Of a stretch of 64,000 nt of DNA, positions 1-8,803 are shown piece after piece. This DNA is from Bacteroidales bacterium (GTDB lineage: Bacteria; Bacteroidota; Bacteroidia; Bacteroidales; FEN-979). The stretch is from positions 1-64,000 of the forward strand of contig JANXZO010000033.1 of assembly GCA_025355465.1 (NCBI GenBank), given 5' to 3'. The position numbers and the translations under genes were made by a program. The first letter of the stretch is position 1. Each line of letters begins with the position of its first letter. The notes under the pieces are model-generated. The model was not told the DNA's origin, ran no database searches, and saw nothing but the letters and a program-made list of their open reading frames with translations.

Positions 1-1603
1 CCTTGACTTGAGCGACGATTTTTCGGTTTCTCTGAACCTCAAATCACCACTATTCAACGATGTCGGCGATTATTCCTTCCCCTTCAAGGTTCCGTCCACA
101 GCAAGAAATGTATCAATCCTGGGATGGAAGAACCGGATCGCTTCGACCCGCAGCATCTATGAAATTTTTGAAGGGAGTATCCGCTGGAACGGGATGGTTT
201 TGTACACTGGTCAGATCAAGATCAAAACAGCCGGGGAAAAGACATTTGAAGGAACTCTTTATATCAACAAGGGGAATTTCAATTTCGAGGTGAAGGACAT
301 CTTTTTGAACCGGGTAGACTTGGGTATGATGAGCTTTGAAAGTGATCAGCAGGCGGTGGATTATTTTAATTGGTCGTTGACCCATTTTTATCCGGAGGTG
401 GATTTTTCCATGCCGGAGATCAGCAACCCAACCTTTTATGACCCCCCGGCAACCAACCCGGAACTGATGGCGTATAACTACATATTTCCTGATGGCTGGC
501 TGCGAAAGTACACTACTGACGGTCAATGCAGAACTATACTGACCCCTTTTCTTTATTTGAAATTCGTGTTGAACAAGCTGGCCGAAATTTTCGGGTACAG
601 GCTGCAGGATGAATTTTTTACTTCCAGTATCGAACTTTCACGCCTGGTTGTTTACAATTCGGTAAGTCTGAGCGAAGTCTTGTTTGGACTGCAAAAGCTT
701 TATTATTGTCGCCTTGTTCCAAATGTAAAAATCAGCGAATTCATCTCAGGCCTCGAAAAGTGGTTCAATTGCAGCTTTCATGTTGATACCCGGCAACGGG
801 TTATCCGGATTGTGGGCAACAAAGAGGTGTTGCTTCACTCGGCTATTGTAGAGTTTTCAAAGAATATCCTTTCGCTCAGCCAGGAGATCCCCGAACAGAT
901 CACCGGATTCCGGTTCCTGCTTGGACCCGATTCCGGGGATAAGGTTTACCAGGCGCAGTTGGATTCGGAAAAAGGAATCACTGACTATATCAAAGGCGCA
1001 GTAGAAAGCTTTTCAGATATTCCGCCTTATCCCTTCACCTGGCTCGGCGATATCTACTATATCGCTGATACAAACACCTGGTGGCAGTTGGCTGTAAATC
1101 CCTATACATTTCTGATTGAATGGCAACAACTGCCCAGCGGGCCGATGCTCACCGATAAGTTCTTTTACAAATGGGGTGATGAGAAAAACAAGTTCGAAAC
1201 GATTTTTTCCTCCTTGCCGGATAAGTACATTTCGGTGAACTGCGGAAACCTGGGAGCAGATTACCAGAAAATTACACCTCGATTGTTTTGGGTGGGGATG
1301 GCCGGTGGGTGGGGAACACCGGTTCGACTCAGGGGTTTTGCCAACAACAGTAATTTTTCACTGCGTTATCCTGGTCCCAACGGGTTATTCACTCTCTATT
1401 GGAAGGACTGGGTAAACTGGATCATGGAGACCAGAAAGAGTGTGAAGATCGAAAAACAAATGGATTTTATAGAATTGAAAAACCTTGATTTCACTAAGCG
1501 TTACCGCATTAATGGGATCAATTACCTTATCAGTGAAATTTCCGTCACTCTGAACAAATCCTCGATTAAATCCACTCAACTCAAGTGCTTCACGTCACCC
1601 TGA
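1..1603 (+). CDS. Putative phage tail/baseplate protein, 5' end cut by window
   Basis: The frame is open from the first bases of the window; the residues before the TTG at 8 (Leu-Asp) fit the same protein, so this is almost certainly the 3' part of a longer gene with more than 530 residues visible. I recognise no named domain. The product is rich in aromatic residues and beta-prone stretches, with no signal peptide or membrane segment. It is followed after a short gap by four more co-directional genes ending in tail-fibre-like proteins, which suggests a tail-tip, baseplate or hub role. The function is inferred from position only. Confidence 0.55.
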   Translation, partial: LDLSDDFSVSLNLKSPLFNDVGDYSFPFKVPSTARNVSILGWKNRIASTRSIYEIFEGSIRWNGMVLYTGQIKIKTAGEKTFEGTLYINKGNFNFEVKDIFLNRVDLGMMSFESDQQAVDYFNWSLTHFYPEVDFSMPEISNPTFYDPPATNPELMAYNYIFPDGWLRKYTTDGQCRTILTPFLYLKFVLNKLAEIFGYRLQDEFFTSSIELSRLVVYNSVSLSEVLFGLQKLYYCRLVPNVKISEFISGLEKWFNCSFHVDTRQRVIRIVGNKEVLLHSAIVEFSKNILSLSQEIPEQITGFRFLLGPDSGDKVYQAQLDSEKGITDYIKGAVESFSDIPPYPFTWLGDIYYIADTNTWWQLAVNPYTFLIEWQQLPSGPMLTDKFFYKWGDEKNKFETIFSSLPDKYISVNCGNLGADYQKITPRLFWVGMAGGWGTPVRLRGFANNSNFSLRYPGPNGLFTLYWKDWVNWIMETRKSVKIEKQMDFIELKNLDFTKRYRINGINYLISEISVTLNKSSIKSTQLKCFTSP

Positions 1604-1646
1604 TACTGTCCTTTATTTCCCTGTGATCTCATGGTACTATTGCACC

Positions 1647-3320
1647 ATGATCGATATCACGGAGTCGCCCAACTTCATTTCATTTGCCGGGAATCCCGTC
1701 ATTTACGAAGCTTGCTCGGATAGTTATCTTATCTCACTTGGCAGCCGTGCATCCTTTGAACTGGTGGTATCAGCAGTTGATACTTCAATTGGCCATTCCT
1801 TCAAACTTCAATTTGCGGGTAAAACCCTGGAATTTAAAACTGCCGGGCTTACCGACTTTGACGGCCTGTTATTTGAAGTGGGTTCTTTCGGCCAGACTTT
1901 CAACGACTTTGCAAACAGTATTTATCAGTGTTTCCTTGAGAATTACGACATACAAAAATATTTCAATGTAACCCTTGATGGTCCGGGAACGAGCAACAGG
2001 AAGATCCATCTTCAGGCGAAAAATTCTGGAACTGATGGCTCTATAGTTTTCTCAAATGTCAACGTTATCGGGGTAGGGCAGGGGGTTAATACTCCCGGAA
2101 CCGATGATGAGTACCAGGATTTCTTTGGTATCCTATGCCTGGTGCGCGATTCTGCTAATAATCCGATAGGGGAGGACATCAAACCTGCCGATTTCATCGG
2201 TTGTGCACGGTTTGATATATCGGATTATATCCAGTCAAAGTTCGCAGGGTGGGAATTGCAACGTTTTGAATTCCCCGAACTGTCAGGAAATTTCAAAACT
2301 CACGGATGGGATTACCTTCTCAAATACAGGGTTTCGTTTGCAGAAAGCATTGCCGGCAATGTCAAAGGCCTGCAGTCAGACGGCTGGAAATATGTCTTGG
2401 CCGGCGGCCTTAACCATGAACTGCTGACATCACTAAATGAAAATTACCTGGAATACTTCTCTATTGCAGCAAATAAGCAGAAATTTCTTTCCTGGCTTCC
2501 TTTGGCAAAGTATTCCCGCAGCGGAGTGATGGAAAAGCTGTTTTTCCTGTTCCAGGAAAACCCGTCAGCCGTTCAATACCGAATGGTTGTAATTGTCAAT
2601 TTCACCGATGGTTCCCACAAGGTGATCAATGCAACGCCGCAGGTGGTCTTTACTGCCTACACAGTGCTGGAGTTCAAGGTCGGGTTCGATCATCTTGACC
2701 TGGTAAATGCCCAGCCCGGCAAAGTTGTCCGGTCATGGGAAGTGTTTTTGATGGACAGCAATGACGACTATCTCTCTGAACGCCGTGTATTCTATAACGA
2801 TAGCCGGGTCTTTGAGAATGAAAAAGTCTTTTTTTATCGCAACTCTTTTTCGGCATATGATACTTTCAGGTTTTTAGGTAAGTCCGAACTCAACCTGGAA
2901 TATGAACGCTTGTTCGGTTCCATTGTCAGGGAGGAAAAATACTCCTTCTTTAATGCCCCCGCCAAACAGTTCAGTGCCAAAGAGACGGAAATCTGCAAAG
3001 CCAATTCCGGGTGGATATCCCTTGAAGAAAAGAATTGCCTCAGGGAGCTTCTCTTATCCCTGGAGGCATATGAACAGATCGGGAAAGAACTGTTCCAGAT
3101 TGTCGTCAAATCGGCAAAAATAACTCCATCCCTCAAAGACGGAGAATACCTGTACAACCTCGAAATCGAGTATGAACGCTCGTATCAGAACTCCTTCTTT
3201 TCGGTTCATGTTCCGGAAAGCTCGGCTAATCCGGTCATTCTTCCCCAGCCGCTGACTTGGGATAATATGGAGGTCAGCTTTGACGACATAGAAATAACAT
3301 TTGACCAGATAGAATATTAA
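1647..3320 (+). CDS. Putative phage tail structural protein, 557 aa
   Basis: The frame can be opened at a GTG at 1623, but ATG 1647 (MIDITESPNF) is the more natural start. The N-terminal part (about residues 15-140) is beta-rich and Gly/Thr/Ser-rich, and the C-terminal end is acidic (WDNMEVSFDDIEITFDQIEY). No catalytic motif or known domain is apparent. It lies between the truncated tail gene and a 253-residue tail-domain protein, only 3 bases upstream of the latter, so the genes are probably co-transcribed and translationally close. A minor tail or baseplate protein is the best guess. It could also be a receptor-binding component, but nothing in the sequence proves that. Confidence 0.5.
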   Translation: MIDITESPNFISFAGNPVIYEACSDSYLISLGSRASFELVVSAVDTSIGHSFKLQFAGKTLEFKTAGLTDFDGLLFEVGSFGQTFNDFANSIYQCFLENYDIQKYFNVTLDGPGTSNRKIHLQAKNSGTDGSIVFSNVNVIGVGQGVNTPGTDDEYQDFFGILCLVRDSANNPIGEDIKPADFIGCARFDISDYIQSKFAGWELQRFEFPELSGNFKTHGWDYLLKYRVSFAESIAGNVKGLQSDGWKYVLAGGLNHELLTSLNENYLEYFSIAANKQKFLSWLPLAKYSRSGVMEKLFFLFQENPSAVQYRMVVIVNFTDGSHKVINATPQVVFTAYTVLEFKVGFDHLDLVNAQPGKVVRSWEVFLMDSNDDYLSERRVFYNDSRVFENEKVFFYRNSFSAYDTFRFLGKSELNLEYERLFGSIVREEKYSFFNAPAKQFSAKETEICKANSGWISLEEKNCLRELLLSLEAYEQIGKELFQIVVKSAKITPSLKDGEYLYNLEIEYERSYQNSFFSVHVPESSANPVILPQPLTWDNMEVSFDDIEITFDQIEY

Positions 3321-3323
3321 GTT

Positions 3324-4085
3324 ATGGCAAGACAAGAAATAAATCTCGGGATTGTACCGGGCGATAAAAGGGGTGACAAACTCCGCGTTGGCGGGAAGAA
3401 AATCAATGAAAACTTCACAGAACTATATAACAGTCTGCAAAATAGCCAGTCTTCGCCTGTCATTGCGGGAAAGCATGTAATTACCGAAGATGAAAGCAAT
3501 CGCCTGACAGAGATCCATGTAATCATCCCAGCTCCGGGATCCGGAAAGATCATTGACCTGATTTCTCTTATGGCCAGAATCACTCCTACACCACCGCCAA
3601 TCGGAGGGTTGAACATTTATCCTAACCAGACGTTGAATATTACCACGGATGGCGATACTGAAACGCAGGATTGGGGTTATTTCCCGTCATTGTTTCTTAT
3701 GTCTTCGTCGATGGAAATACAGCGCATGACGCCAGTTTTTTCGACACAGCAGTTTACCAACACCCCGGTTTATGTCTGCCTGTCCGGTGGTGAGAACCCA
3801 AAATCCGGAAGCGCACAGATCGAACTTTTCTTTTTGTACCGGATCGTTGACCCGGCAGCTTCAGGAACCCCCGGTGGCGGCGGTGGAAGCTCAGCGCCTC
3901 AAGTTGTACAATCTTTTATCAACCAAAGCGAAATTACAATCCAGCACAATCTTCAAAAATACCCGACAGTGGTTGTTGTTGACACCACCGGTCGTGAACT
4001 GATCTCGGAAATTACTCATGAATCAACTGATCAGATGGTAATCCGGCTCAACCCGGCAGCAAGCGGAAAAATAATTTACAGTTAA
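3324..4085 (+). CDS. Phage tail protein with C-terminal beta domain, 253 aa
   Basis: The N-terminal 35 residues ([19 protein letters not shown]) resemble the short attachment segments of tail-fibre proteins. A glycine run (GGGGGSS, about residues 189-195) works as a flexible linker to a C-terminal domain of about 55 residues. That domain carries the pattern [21 protein letters not shown], which is frequent at the ends of phage tail and fibre proteins. There is no signal peptide. It lies 3 bases after the previous gene and 28 before the next fibre-like gene, so one transcript is likely. The role as a distal tail protein is inferred from the domain pattern and neighbourhood. Confidence 0.6.
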   Translation: MARQEINLGIVPGDKRGDKLRVGGKKINENFTELYNSLQNSQSSPVIAGKHVITEDESNRLTEIHVIIPAPGSGKIIDLISLMARITPTPPPIGGLNIYPNQTLNITTDGDTETQDWGYFPSLFLMSSSMEIQRMTPVFSTQQFTNTPVYVCLSGGENPKSGSAQIELFFLYRIVDPAASGTPGGGGGSSAPQVVQSFINQSEITIQHNLQKYPTVVVVDTTGRELISEITHESTDQMVIRLNPAASGKIIYS

Positions 4086-4113
4086 CCTTTTTACAAACCT
4101 TAAAATCACAAAC

Positions 4114-5205
4114 ATGGCAAAAAAAGTACTGGTCCCGTTGGACTTCAACAAAAATGAATTGCAAAATGCTGTAATTCAAAATCTGGCATCGGCCCCGGCA
4201 AGCCCGATAAAAGGCCAGAAGTATTTCGACACGACGGATAATTATGAGAAATACTGGAATGGAACGGTCTGGGTAAAATGCGTTGATCCCACTGCGATCG
4301 ACCACAATTCACTGCTGAACCGGGGCACAAATACCCATGCCACGATTGATACCCATCTTGCATCGACTTCCAATCCTCATGCCACAACCAAGACACAGGT
4401 AGGTTTGACCAATGTCGATGACATCAAGCAGATGCCTTTTGCGTATCTTGACATTGACGGTAACCTGGCAGCCAATTCTGATGTGAAGGTGGCCAGCCAA
4501 AAGGCAACCAAGACTTATGTTGACGGGCAGGTTGCAGCTATTCAGGGACAAATCACCGCCGGGATGGTTTACAAAGGCACCTTTGATGGAAGCCAGACCA
4601 TTGCAGCCCAGGGGATCACTACCATTCAAAAAGGATGGTTCTGGAAAGTGACTGTTGCCGGTACGACTTCTGGGGTCAGTACTCCATCCGGTGCCGGGGT
4701 GAGTGTGGGTGACATGGTCATTGCAAACGTTACAAAAGCTTCTGCCATTGTCGCCGCCGATTTCGACGGTGTTGACAACACTGAATCCTCTGACCTGGTG
4801 AAGTTGGCCGCCGTTCAGACACTGACCAACAAATCCATCGATGCCGATAGCAACACGATTAGCAACCTTGAAACTGACAATTTCAAAGCCGGGGTCATTG
4901 ATACGGATGGAACGCTTACGGCAAACAGCGATACCAGGCTGGCAACCCAGAAGGCCACAAAGACCTATGTTGACGGTAAAACCACCGGTCGCACCAAGAA
5001 ATATGTGGGTGCAATTACGGGTGTCGCTACACAGACCATTGCTGCCGCTACCCACGGTTGCACAGCCGACGTGGTTGTTGCGGTTTATGAAACCATCTCC
5101 ACCACCCGTTATTCGGTTGAAGTTGACATCAACGTAAACGCGGCCGGTGATGTTACCTGGACTTCTGCAACTGCAATTACCGGCCAGATTGTAATTGTCG
5201 GGTAA
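4114..5205 (+). CDS. Tail-fibre-like protein with duplicated segment, 363 aa
   Basis: The first 55 residues ([13 protein letters not shown] ... [10 protein letters not shown]) form a small N-terminal module shared with the next gene. Residues about 68-105 have the [16 protein letters not shown] and [17 protein letters not shown] patterns typical of phage tail fibres. Two copies of a segment ending [24 protein letters not shown] (near residues 116-133 and 271-289) flank a Gly/Thr-rich middle domain. The C-terminal about 70 residues are a beta-rich domain ([17 protein letters not shown]). This is a host-recognition or fibre-shaft protein by analogy with known fibres. The receptor cannot be deduced. 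There is no tail-fibre chaperone gene next to it. Confidence 0.7.
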   Translation: MAKKVLVPLDFNKNELQNAVIQNLASAPASPIKGQKYFDTTDNYEKYWNGTVWVKCVDPTAIDHNSLLNRGTNTHATIDTHLASTSNPHATTKTQVGLTNVDDIKQMPFAYLDIDGNLAANSDVKVASQKATKTYVDGQVAAIQGQITAGMVYKGTFDGSQTIAAQGITTIQKGWFWKVTVAGTTSGVSTPSGAGVSVGDMVIANVTKASAIVAADFDGVDNTESSDLVKLAAVQTLTNKSIDADSNTISNLETDNFKAGVIDTDGTLTANSDTRLATQKATKTYVDGKTTGRTKKYVGAITGVATQTIAAATHGCTADVVVAVYETISTTRYSVEVDINVNAAGDVTWTSATAITGQIVIVG

Positions 5206-5228
5206 CCTGAATAACCTAAAGAGTTTCT

Positions 5229-5837
5229 ATGCCTTCATTTAAGTCCAATCTGGACATTCAACAAAATCAACTGTTAAACGCTGTCCTGCATAATCTACCG
5301 GATTTACCCCAAAATCCGGTAGCAGGGCAGTTGTATTACAATTCCGGGAAGTTCACAGCCTATCTGTGGAACGGCAGTTATTGGGTTCCATGGGGAGAAA
5401 CCGGAGGTGGCGGCCAGGTTCAGCAGGTCAAACAGTACATGCTGAATATCCCGAATCCTTCGAGCAAATCAGCAATGGTTTTCGTGAGGTTATATGAGGA
5501 TCAGACCGTGGTAAGGATTGATTCTCATTTCAGCAACGAATCGAGAGTGGATTTCAATATTGAATGCAGAACCGGGGTCAATGATCAGGGACTTCTTTTA
5601 ACCCAACAGCCAATGCAGGCCGCCTACAACGGAACAGAAACGACCATCTTTTCCTTCTCATCTCTGTCAAAAGATAACTGGCTTTATTTCAGCCTGGCTG
5701 CAGGGGATGGAGCAGTTGAAGTTCCTGCGAATGGTGACGAAGCAGCAACTGCTATCGAAGGTCAACCGGCAGAAGCACCGACAGATGGTGAGATACTTGG
5801 GTTGTTGACAATAACGATTACCTGTATTGTTGGGTGA
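5229..5837 (+). CDS. Second tail-fibre-like protein sharing the N-terminal module, 202 aa
   Basis: The N-terminus (NLDIQQNQLLNAVLHNLPDL ... LWNGSYWVPW) aligns with the first 55 residues of the preceding fibre gene: same hydrophobic spacing, same WNGxxWV ending. After a GGGG linker (about residue 59) comes a different beta-rich domain, then an acidic Ala/Glu/Pro-rich stretch (about residues 160-190) before a short hydrophobic end. A shared docking module followed by unrelated distal domains is what would be expected if both proteins attach to the same tail site. It is the last plus-strand gene of the element; the next gene runs the other way. The role is inferred. Confidence 0.6.
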   Translation: MPSFKSNLDIQQNQLLNAVLHNLPDLPQNPVAGQLYYNSGKFTAYLWNGSYWVPWGETGGGGQVQQVKQYMLNIPNPSSKSAMVFVRLYEDQTVVRIDSHFSNESRVDFNIECRTGVNDQGLLLTQQPMQAAYNGTETTIFSFSSLSKDNWLYFSLAAGDGAVEVPANGDEAATAIEGQPAEAPTDGEILGLLTITITCIVG

Positions 5838-5919
5838 TCATTATTGATTATCTGTTTTAATTGTAGAGCTATAAGCTATTTTGAGATAGTTGTATTGCGG
5901 TTTGATGGTTCACCACGAC

Positions 5920-5957
5920 TAAGACCGGCCTCTGACGTGCATTTCTTGCTGGTCTTA
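5920..5957. terminator. Hairpin between convergent genes, possible bidirectional terminator
   Basis: TAAGACCGGC (5920-5929) pairs with GCTGGTCTTA (5948-5957) with a single mismatch, leaving an 18-base loop. It lies between the end of the fibre operon and the end of the minus-strand repeat-protein gene, where a terminator would be expected. There is no long T-run, so an intrinsic terminator is only plausible. Confidence 0.4.
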
Positions 5958-5971
5958 TATTAAGCTACTAA

Positions 5972-7228
5972 TTAGTTATCCAATATTGCTAGAAAATCTT
6001 CTTTTTCTATTTGACATTCAAAAAGTTGTTGGTAAATGCTTCTATTCGTCGAAAGCTTGAATAGTTTAAAATTATCAAAATTCTCTACGATGAAATTCCA
6101 ATCCCAATCAAGCGTCTCGCAGCCGGAGAGATAATTCCAGTTGATTTCCGTAGGAAAATCGTAAAGGATATCTTTACTTAATGGCAGATCATAAAATCGA
6201 TATGAATTTTTATCGAATAGGGAGTGGTTTCCACGGACAAATTCCATTGTTATTGATTCTCTTATGCAACGTAACAATTCCCCCTCCTTAAAGTTTAGTT
6301 TGTCAATATTTTGAGTTATAAAATCCATTGTCAATTTTGTGTTGCAACGTTTTGAAAAAACATCCCAAGGAATATATTTAAGGAAATCTTCCATTAAAAA
6401 AAAATTTAAATCTCCAAGTGACCCGGAAAACACTTGGTGAATAAATGAACCCAGTGCGTTCAGTTTTACAGGTAGGATTCTTTTCCAACGGAAATTAAGG
6501 TGTCTTTCGTAATGTGGGAATAAAAAGTCAAAGGATTCTTGATCGTAGGTTATCCCTCTGTTAATAATTACTAAATCCCAATTCCAACGTGGTGAGTTTG
6601 GATATTGATAAATCAAAGGAAGGCTTGCAGGATTTAAGGAAAGACGAGCAAAATCAAGTTTTTCAGCGTATTTCTGAATGAAATTGACGGAAATTGGAAG
6701 GCGTCGGTTTGATGAAAGCACTTTCCAATCCCATTGCTCAATAAATTCGTCGATTAGTTCATCGGTAAAATCCAGTTTGAAACTATTTGAGACAAAATGC
6801 CAATCAACCTTATCACAATATTTTCTTAGGATTGAAATTGTTGAGATCCCTTTGAAATTGATGACTGCTTTCGTCCAATCTTCTTTAGAACAAATTTCAA
6901 TCAATTCATCATCCCATTCAATGTTCTTAGATAATTGAATCGCCCGTAAGTCAACATGATCTGCAAAGCGCTTAACAAATGCAGAATCAATTTTCATTGT
7001 GGACAGTTTCCAAATACCAGTCCAATCAATTTTTTCCTGGAGTGCTGATAGCAAATCAATATCCCATTGAATGTTAGGATTATCCATTAAATGGTACCGA
7101 TCGAAGTTTAATATTGATTTGTATTTAAGTACTTCTACATTGGTGAAAGGATAGAATCTGGAAATAATGTCAATCTTAAACTTTTTGACATCATCCTGCT
7201 TCCATTCTTCGTCAAATAAGGTTTTCAT
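5972..7228 (-). CDS. WDW-type repeat protein of unknown function, prophage cargo
   Basis: I do not recognise a named family. The product (418 residues from ATG 7228; a TTG at 7279 would add 17) is built of degenerate units of about 22-26 residues. Examples include VDWHFVSNSFKLDFTDELI, WDWKVLSSNRRLPISVNFI and WNWDLVIINRGITYDQESF: an aromatic pair, a hydrophobic-Ser-Asn core, then a helix-like stretch ending in Phe-Ile. At least eight units are visible. Similar Trp-Asp-Trp/Leu-Ser-x-Asn repeats occur in bacterial and giant-virus proteins of unknown role. There is no signal peptide or membrane segment, so it is probably cytoplasmic. The DNA is clearly richer in A+T than both neighbours, which suggests separate acquisition. 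Lying alone between the fibre genes and the integrase, it resembles a lysogenic-conversion gene. The start is uncertain. Confidence 0.65.
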   Translation of the reverse strand: MKTLFDEEWKQDDVKKFKIDIISRFYPFTNVEVLKYKSILNFDRYHLMDNPNIQWDIDLLSALQEKIDWTGIWKLSTMKIDSAFVKRFADHVDLRAIQLSKNIEWDDELIEICSKEDWTKAVINFKGISTISILRKYCDKVDWHFVSNSFKLDFTDELIDEFIEQWDWKVLSSNRRLPISVNFIQKYAEKLDFARLSLNPASLPLIYQYPNSPRWNWDLVIINRGITYDQESFDFLFPHYERHLNFRWKRILPVKLNALGSFIHQVFSGSLGDLNFFLMEDFLKYIPWDVFSKRCNTKLTMDFITQNIDKLNFKEGELLRCIRESITMEFVRGNHSLFDKNSYRFYDLPLSKDILYDFPTEINWNYLSGCETLDWDWNFIVENFDNFKLFKLSTNRSIYQQLFECQIEKEDFLAILDN

Positions 7229-7290
7229 CAATCGGTCGTTTTCAATTAAGACTTGTATTCTCAAGGATTTACTCCACAAAAATATCCATG

Positions 7291-7298
7291 CAAAGTAA
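7291..7298 (-). promoter_or_regulatory. Possible -7 element for the repeat-protein gene
   Basis: On the minus strand the bases read TTACTTTG, one mismatch from TAnnTTTG. A transcription start a few bases downstream would leave too little leader for the TTG at 7279 and so favours ATG 7228. Confidence 0.35.
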
Positions 7299-7322
7299 TA
7301 ATTATTCCTCGGTTTAATTGCA

Positions 7323-8528
7323 CTAAGAATTGAAGAAAGGATGATCCTTCAGCTTTGTAGCATTCTCCAGTTTGGTCACACGTATGTATTTAAGAAAAGA
7401 TTCCGTGGTACGGTGCCCGGTGATCTGCATTACGGATAACATTGGAACGCCGCTCATATAGGCATTTGTTGCAAATGACCTTCTAACAGTGTGAGTGCGT
7501 ATCTGATTCCATTTATCAAGGTTCTCTTTGGTAATCTTTTTCAGGACAGCATATTCCCCAATCCATCGCAACACCCGGTTCGCTTCCTGGTTGGTGGGAA
7601 TGTGAAGTTCGGGTCCATACCGGTGCAGGATCTCCAGTATGATAGGATGAACCGGGATGATCACCGCTTCTTTTGTTTTTTGGGTTCGCACATAGAGTTT
7701 TCCATCTTCGATATTTTTCAGTGTCACTTTGGGCCAATCAGAATGTCTAAGCCCGGTATGACAATGCAGGACAAACAAATCCCGGATTCTTCTCATCCTC
7801 GGATCCTCAAGGTTCAGTCTGTACAACTTTTGAATATCATCACTGGAAAGGTAAATTTTATCAGTTTCTTCGTTAAGCACTTTGAATGACTTCGCCCGGT
7901 GTTCTTCGTTTTGAGTTAGCTTGTCATCCAGGGCTTCATTCATGAGCCTTTTTAACCTGCGAATATGTGAGCCGATTGTATTTGTTTTACGGTTGAGTTC
8001 CTTCAGGTAATCAGTGAACCCAAGGTAGAACTCCTTGTTAATGGTTTCAAATTCAATCGTTTTTCCAATTTTCTTCTGGTAATTCTCTAGATGGTTTTTT
8101 ATGCCGTCAAAATGTTTGATATGGTTCGGGGTCATTTTACTTTTATACCGAGCCTGGAATATTGGAATGAACTCGATCAAGGTAGGTCGTCGTTGTTCCT
8201 CTTCTGATTTCCTTTTTCCGACAAATACCTGGTAGGCCTCCTTGATCAATCGGGCCTTTTCAAGAGTTTCCTCCTTCGTCGGTTTTAGCCCCTTTGAAAA
8301 ATATTTGTCATAGGTGTCAAGAAGGAAGTTGTTTATTTCCCGAAGTCTCTTGTTTGTTTCTGCATGATCCTTCAGCGGATAGGCGCGCTGCTCTTCATCA
8401 TTCCAGACCTTTTTGGCAATATTCAGTCCGGTAGAGAGCCTCAGTCTCTGATGGTTAAAGGTAAATGTAGCCAGGATTAAACATCCGTTTTTCCGCTCTT
8501 TGTCTAAGTAAAAGATAACCGTTGCCAT
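7323..8528 (-). CDS. Tyrosine-type site-specific integrase, 401 aa
   Basis: This is a phage-type tyrosine recombinase that would cut and rejoin DNA at the element's attachment sites. The N-terminal arm-binding-like region covers about residues 1-90, a SAM-like core-binding domain about 115-210 and the catalytic domain about 225-395. The active-site set is complete: Arg261 in TGLRHSDW, a Lys near 284-286 in the beta hairpin, His346-x-x-Arg349 in HTVRR, His372 in GHRTTES and the nucleophile Tyr381. The length fits Bacteroidota integrases. The gene reads away from a tRNA-Val gene 187 bases upstream. A TACCTTTG box lies 42 bases before the start, inside an inverted repeat, which suggests autoregulation. 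The enzyme looks intact. Confidence 0.93.
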   Translation of the reverse strand: MATVIFYLDKERKNGCLILATFTFNHQRLRLSTGLNIAKKVWNDEEQRAYPLKDHAETNKRLREINNFLLDTYDKYFSKGLKPTKEETLEKARLIKEAYQVFVGKRKSEEEQRRPTLIEFIPIFQARYKSKMTPNHIKHFDGIKNHLENYQKKIGKTIEFETINKEFYLGFTDYLKELNRKTNTIGSHIRRLKRLMNEALDDKLTQNEEHRAKSFKVLNEETDKIYLSSDDIQKLYRLNLEDPRMRRIRDLFVLHCHTGLRHSDWPKVTLKNIEDGKLYVRTQKTKEAVIIPVHPIILEILHRYGPELHIPTNQEANRVLRWIGEYAVLKKITKENLDKWNQIRTHTVRRSFATNAYMSGVPMLSVMQITGHRTTESFLKYIRVTKLENATKLKDHPFFNS

Positions 8529-8539
8529 AATTTTGATTT

Positions 8540-8609
8540 TAGCCTAAAAGGGTATGAAATCTTGCCTAAACAAAGGTACGAACTGGCAAGAATTTAGGCA
8601 AAGTTGCCT
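8540..8609. promoter_or_regulatory. Inverted and direct GCCTAAA repeats around the integrase promoter
   Basis: TTGCCTAAA (8562-8570) and its exact inverse TTTAGGCAA (8593-8601) bracket the minus-strand -7 box at 8571-8578. A third, direct near-copy TAGCCTAAA is at 8540-8548, 22 bases from the first, and a partial TTGCCT is at 8604-8609. Such sites could be integrase arm-type sites, excisionase sites or a repressor operator. Confidence 0.55.
8571..8578 (-). promoter_or_regulatory. -7 element of the integrase promoter
   Basis: The minus strand reads TACCTTTG, a perfect match to the Bacteroidota TAnnTTTG element, 42 bases before the integrase ATG. Confidence 0.6.
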
Positions 8610-8654
8610 GTAAAAGTTATAAACATGGGTTATTTTGCTGTAATATGCTGTAAC

Positions 8655-8678
8655 AAAAAAGCCGCTGTAATCAGCGGC
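8655..8678 (-). terminator. Intrinsic terminator downstream of tRNA-Val
   Basis: On the minus strand a 7-bp stem (GCCGCTG with CAGCGGC, 4-base loop, 8661-8678) is followed by six T residues (8660-8655). It lies 37 bases after the tRNA 3' end and before the integrase promoter, insulating the two. If the element inserted at the tRNA 3' end, this terminator is carried by the element. Confidence 0.75.
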
Positions 8679-8715
8679 CTGTCTTGTTTTTCAATAATTT
8701 GAGGGGAGATTTTTG

Positions 8716-8790
8716 TGGGAGCAACAGGATTCGAACCTGTGACCCTCTGCTTGTAAGGCAGATGCTCTGAACCGGCTGAGCTATGCTCCC
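8716..8790 (-). tRNA. tRNA-Val (anticodon UAC)
   Basis: A 75-base cloverleaf folds on the minus strand: acceptor stem GGGAGCA/TGCTCCC with discriminator A, D-arm GCTC/GAGC, anticodon stem TCTGC/GCAGA with loop CTTACAA (anticodon TAC), a five-base variable loop, and T-arm ACAGG/CCTGT with loop TTCGAAT. CCA is not encoded. The 3' end points to the integrase, making it the probable attachment target. Confidence 0.96.
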
Positions 8791-8803
8791 TCAATTGCGG
8801 CTG

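Larger units (their letters stand above)
1..8715. mobile_element. Right-hand part of an integrated prophage (left end outside the window)
   Basis: The stretch holds consecutive plus-strand tail and tail-fibre genes (1-5837), an A+T-rich minus-strand cargo gene (5972-7228) and a minus-strand tyrosine integrase (7323-8528). It stops at the 3' end of a tRNA-Val gene, and immediately beyond lie ordinary chromosomal genes. An integrase beside a tRNA 3' end is the classic layout of a tRNA-targeted prophage or integrative element. Head, packaging, lysis and replication genes are not visible, so either they lie to the left or the element is a remnant. The matching left attachment site cannot be seen. 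Structure is observed; integration into the tRNA is inferred. Confidence 0.75.

Noticed and set aside
4309..5055. Long antisense open frame within the tail-fibre gene
   Set aside because: The sense strand has clear tail-fibre motifs; the antisense product is composition-driven and Gly/Cys-rich with no recognisable domain.
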